Below are positions 63,219-64,000 of a stretch of DNA of 64,000 nucleotides, piece after piece. Source of the DNA: Acinetobacter tianfuensis (GTDB lineage: Bacteria > Pseudomonadota > Gammaproteobacteria > Pseudomonadales > Moraxellaceae). The notes below the pieces were generated by a model, which was not told where the DNA came from, did not search any database, and saw only the letters and a program-made list of their open reading frames with translations. Positions within the stretch are counted from its first letter, which is position 1. Every line of letters begins with the position of its first letter. Both the position numbers and the translations under genes were made by a program. The stretch lies in the NCBI RefSeq assembly GCF_003611465.1, contig NZ_RAXV01000002.1, positions 62,001 to 126,000 on the forward strand, read 5' to 3'.

Positions 63219-63539
63219 ATGATCCATTTAACTGAAAATGCAGCATCTCATATCAGCAATTACCTTAAAAGTCGCGGTAAGGGTGAAGGCATTCGCGTTG
63301 GCGTGAAAACTTCAGGCTGTTCTGGCCTGGCGTATGTACTCGAATTCGTTGACGAAGTTGATACGCATGATCAGGTTTTTGAGCAGTTTGGTGTTAAAGT
63401 TTTTACTGACCCAAAAAGCTTGGTTTATCTCGAAGGCTTAGAGATGGACTATGTTAAAAACGGCCTGAACGAAGGTTTCGAATTTAACAACCCAAATAAA
63501 AAAGGCGAATGCGGCTGCGGTGAATCCTTCACTGTTTAA
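63219..63539 (+). CDS. iscA: A-type Fe-S carrier IscA
   Basis: A 106-residue carrier with C34 (TSGCSGLAY) and C98/C100 (GECGCGESF), the three conserved cysteines. ACGGAG precedes the ATG. It is 37 bp after iscU. Confidence 0.97.
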   Translation: MIHLTENAASHISNYLKSRGKGEGIRVGVKTSGCSGLAYVLEFVDEVDTHDQVFEQFGVKVFTDPKSLVYLEGLEMDYVKNGLNEGFEFNNPNKKGECGCGESFTV

Positions 63540-63645
63540 TTTACGCAGTTCCCTTCTTTGTATATTAAAACAGTGTAAAATCACTGTTTTAATTGCATTT
63601 AAAGCATACTATTTTTTTGCAAACCAATCGTGGAACACATCTCCC

Positions 63646-64000
63646 ATGAATCATTTTGAGCTGTTCAACCTGCCTGCAGCACTCGATATCGATTTAGCCG
63701 CTTTAAAAGCTCAGTTTCTAAAACTGCAGCAGCAATTCCACCCAGACAAAGCAGACGATAAAGACCAAGCATTGATTAAATCAAGCGAGATTAATCAAGC
63801 TTATAAAGCGCTATCGGCTGTTGATAGCCGCGCCGCTTACCTGCTGAGCCTCAAGAAACAAGATTACCACTTAGATCAGTCAATCAGTGATTTTGAATTT
63901 TTGCAGGATGCTTTGGAAATTCGTGAGCAGCTTGAAGATGCCCGCAGCTCAGATGAACTAACCTCCCTGCGCACAGAAGTAAAGCAATGGATGGATGGCC
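63646..64000 (+). CDS. hscB: Fe-S co-chaperone HscB, partial
   Basis: 118 codons of a J-domain co-chaperone running off the right edge. NHFELFNLPAALDID opens the J domain, HPD is at 32-34 (QQFHPDKADD), and the C-terminal helical IscU-binding domain begins with ISDFEFLQDALEIREQLEDA. It delivers IscU to HscA. It continues the isc operon in the usual order. Confidence 0.95.
   Translation, partial: MNHFELFNLPAALDIDLAALKAQFLKLQQQFHPDKADDKDQALIKSSEINQAYKALSAVDSRAAYLLSLKKQDYHLDQSISDFEFLQDALEIREQLEDARSSDELTSLRTEVKQWMDG

Noticed and set aside
1..64000. CRISPR arrays, prophage, integron or complete insertion sequence
   Set aside because: No regularly spaced repeats, transposase, integrase or phage structural genes were found.

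Overview
The window is ordinary chromosomal DNA of a gammaproteobacterium, and the gene content points to the genus Acinetobacter. Moderately AT-rich codon use, dense operons closed by strong hairpin terminators, a Coq7-type ubiquinone hydroxylase, KtrAB potassium uptake, a cyoABCDE oxidase operon, an isc operon led by iscR, and several small families that I associate with Acinetobacter all agree with this. The sequence alone does not fix a species. I see no rRNA or tRNA gene, no CRISPR array, no prophage and no complete insertion sequence. The genus assignment is inference from family knowledge, because no database search was possible.

Left part (1-13,400): the 5' end of a TamA-like outer-membrane assembly gene leaves the window on the left. 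It is divergent from an LplT-like transporter plus coq7. A nucleoside phosphorylase (ppnP) meets folB-folK tail to tail, followed by an ABC1/UbiB-family kinase and a MoeB/ThiF adenylyltransferase. A 37-codon zinc-ribbon-like small gene has its own promoter and terminator. A small-acyl catabolic cluster (acyl-CoA synthetase, acyl-CoA dehydrogenase, SDR) has a divergent AraC-type regulator and a three-hairpin repeat element inside it.

Middle part (13,400-36,500): prfA-prmC are translationally coupled. Two tandem glycine-zipper exported proteins follow, then an LLM flavin oxidoreductase preceded by twin operator-like palindromes. Next come the divergent ppsR/ppsA pair, a GYF-RDD membrane protein, cyoABCDE, and a two-gene secreted module (large periplasmic helical protein plus DUF3142-type lipoprotein). 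The stretch closes with rpsF-rpsR-rplI, dnaB and alr.

Right part (36,500-64,000): a four-gene operon (circularly permuted ATP-grasp, alpha-E protein, transglutaminase, Anbu proteasome-like protease) lies divergent to a WYL regulator. This is the most system-like and least understood locus here. It is followed by a membrane-anchored glutamate-synthase-domain protein, a structured non-coding stretch, ktrA-ktrB, pldA with an M16C protease, a PfkB kinase-Rieske-YqiJ trio, a frameshifted YidB/DUF937 gene, DUF6231- and DUF2797-type genes, an alpha/beta hydrolase, hupB-ppiD, and a phasin beside a divergent SCP2-like membrane protein. The window ends inside hscB of the iscR-S-U-A-hscB operon, whose promoter overlaps a near-consensus IscR site.

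Much of the window concerns respiration and cofactors: ubiquinone, cytochrome bo3, heme O, Fe-S clusters, folate and molybdopterin or thiamin sulfur transfer. The rest covers envelope homeostasis, translation and replication housekeeping, and small catabolic modules.
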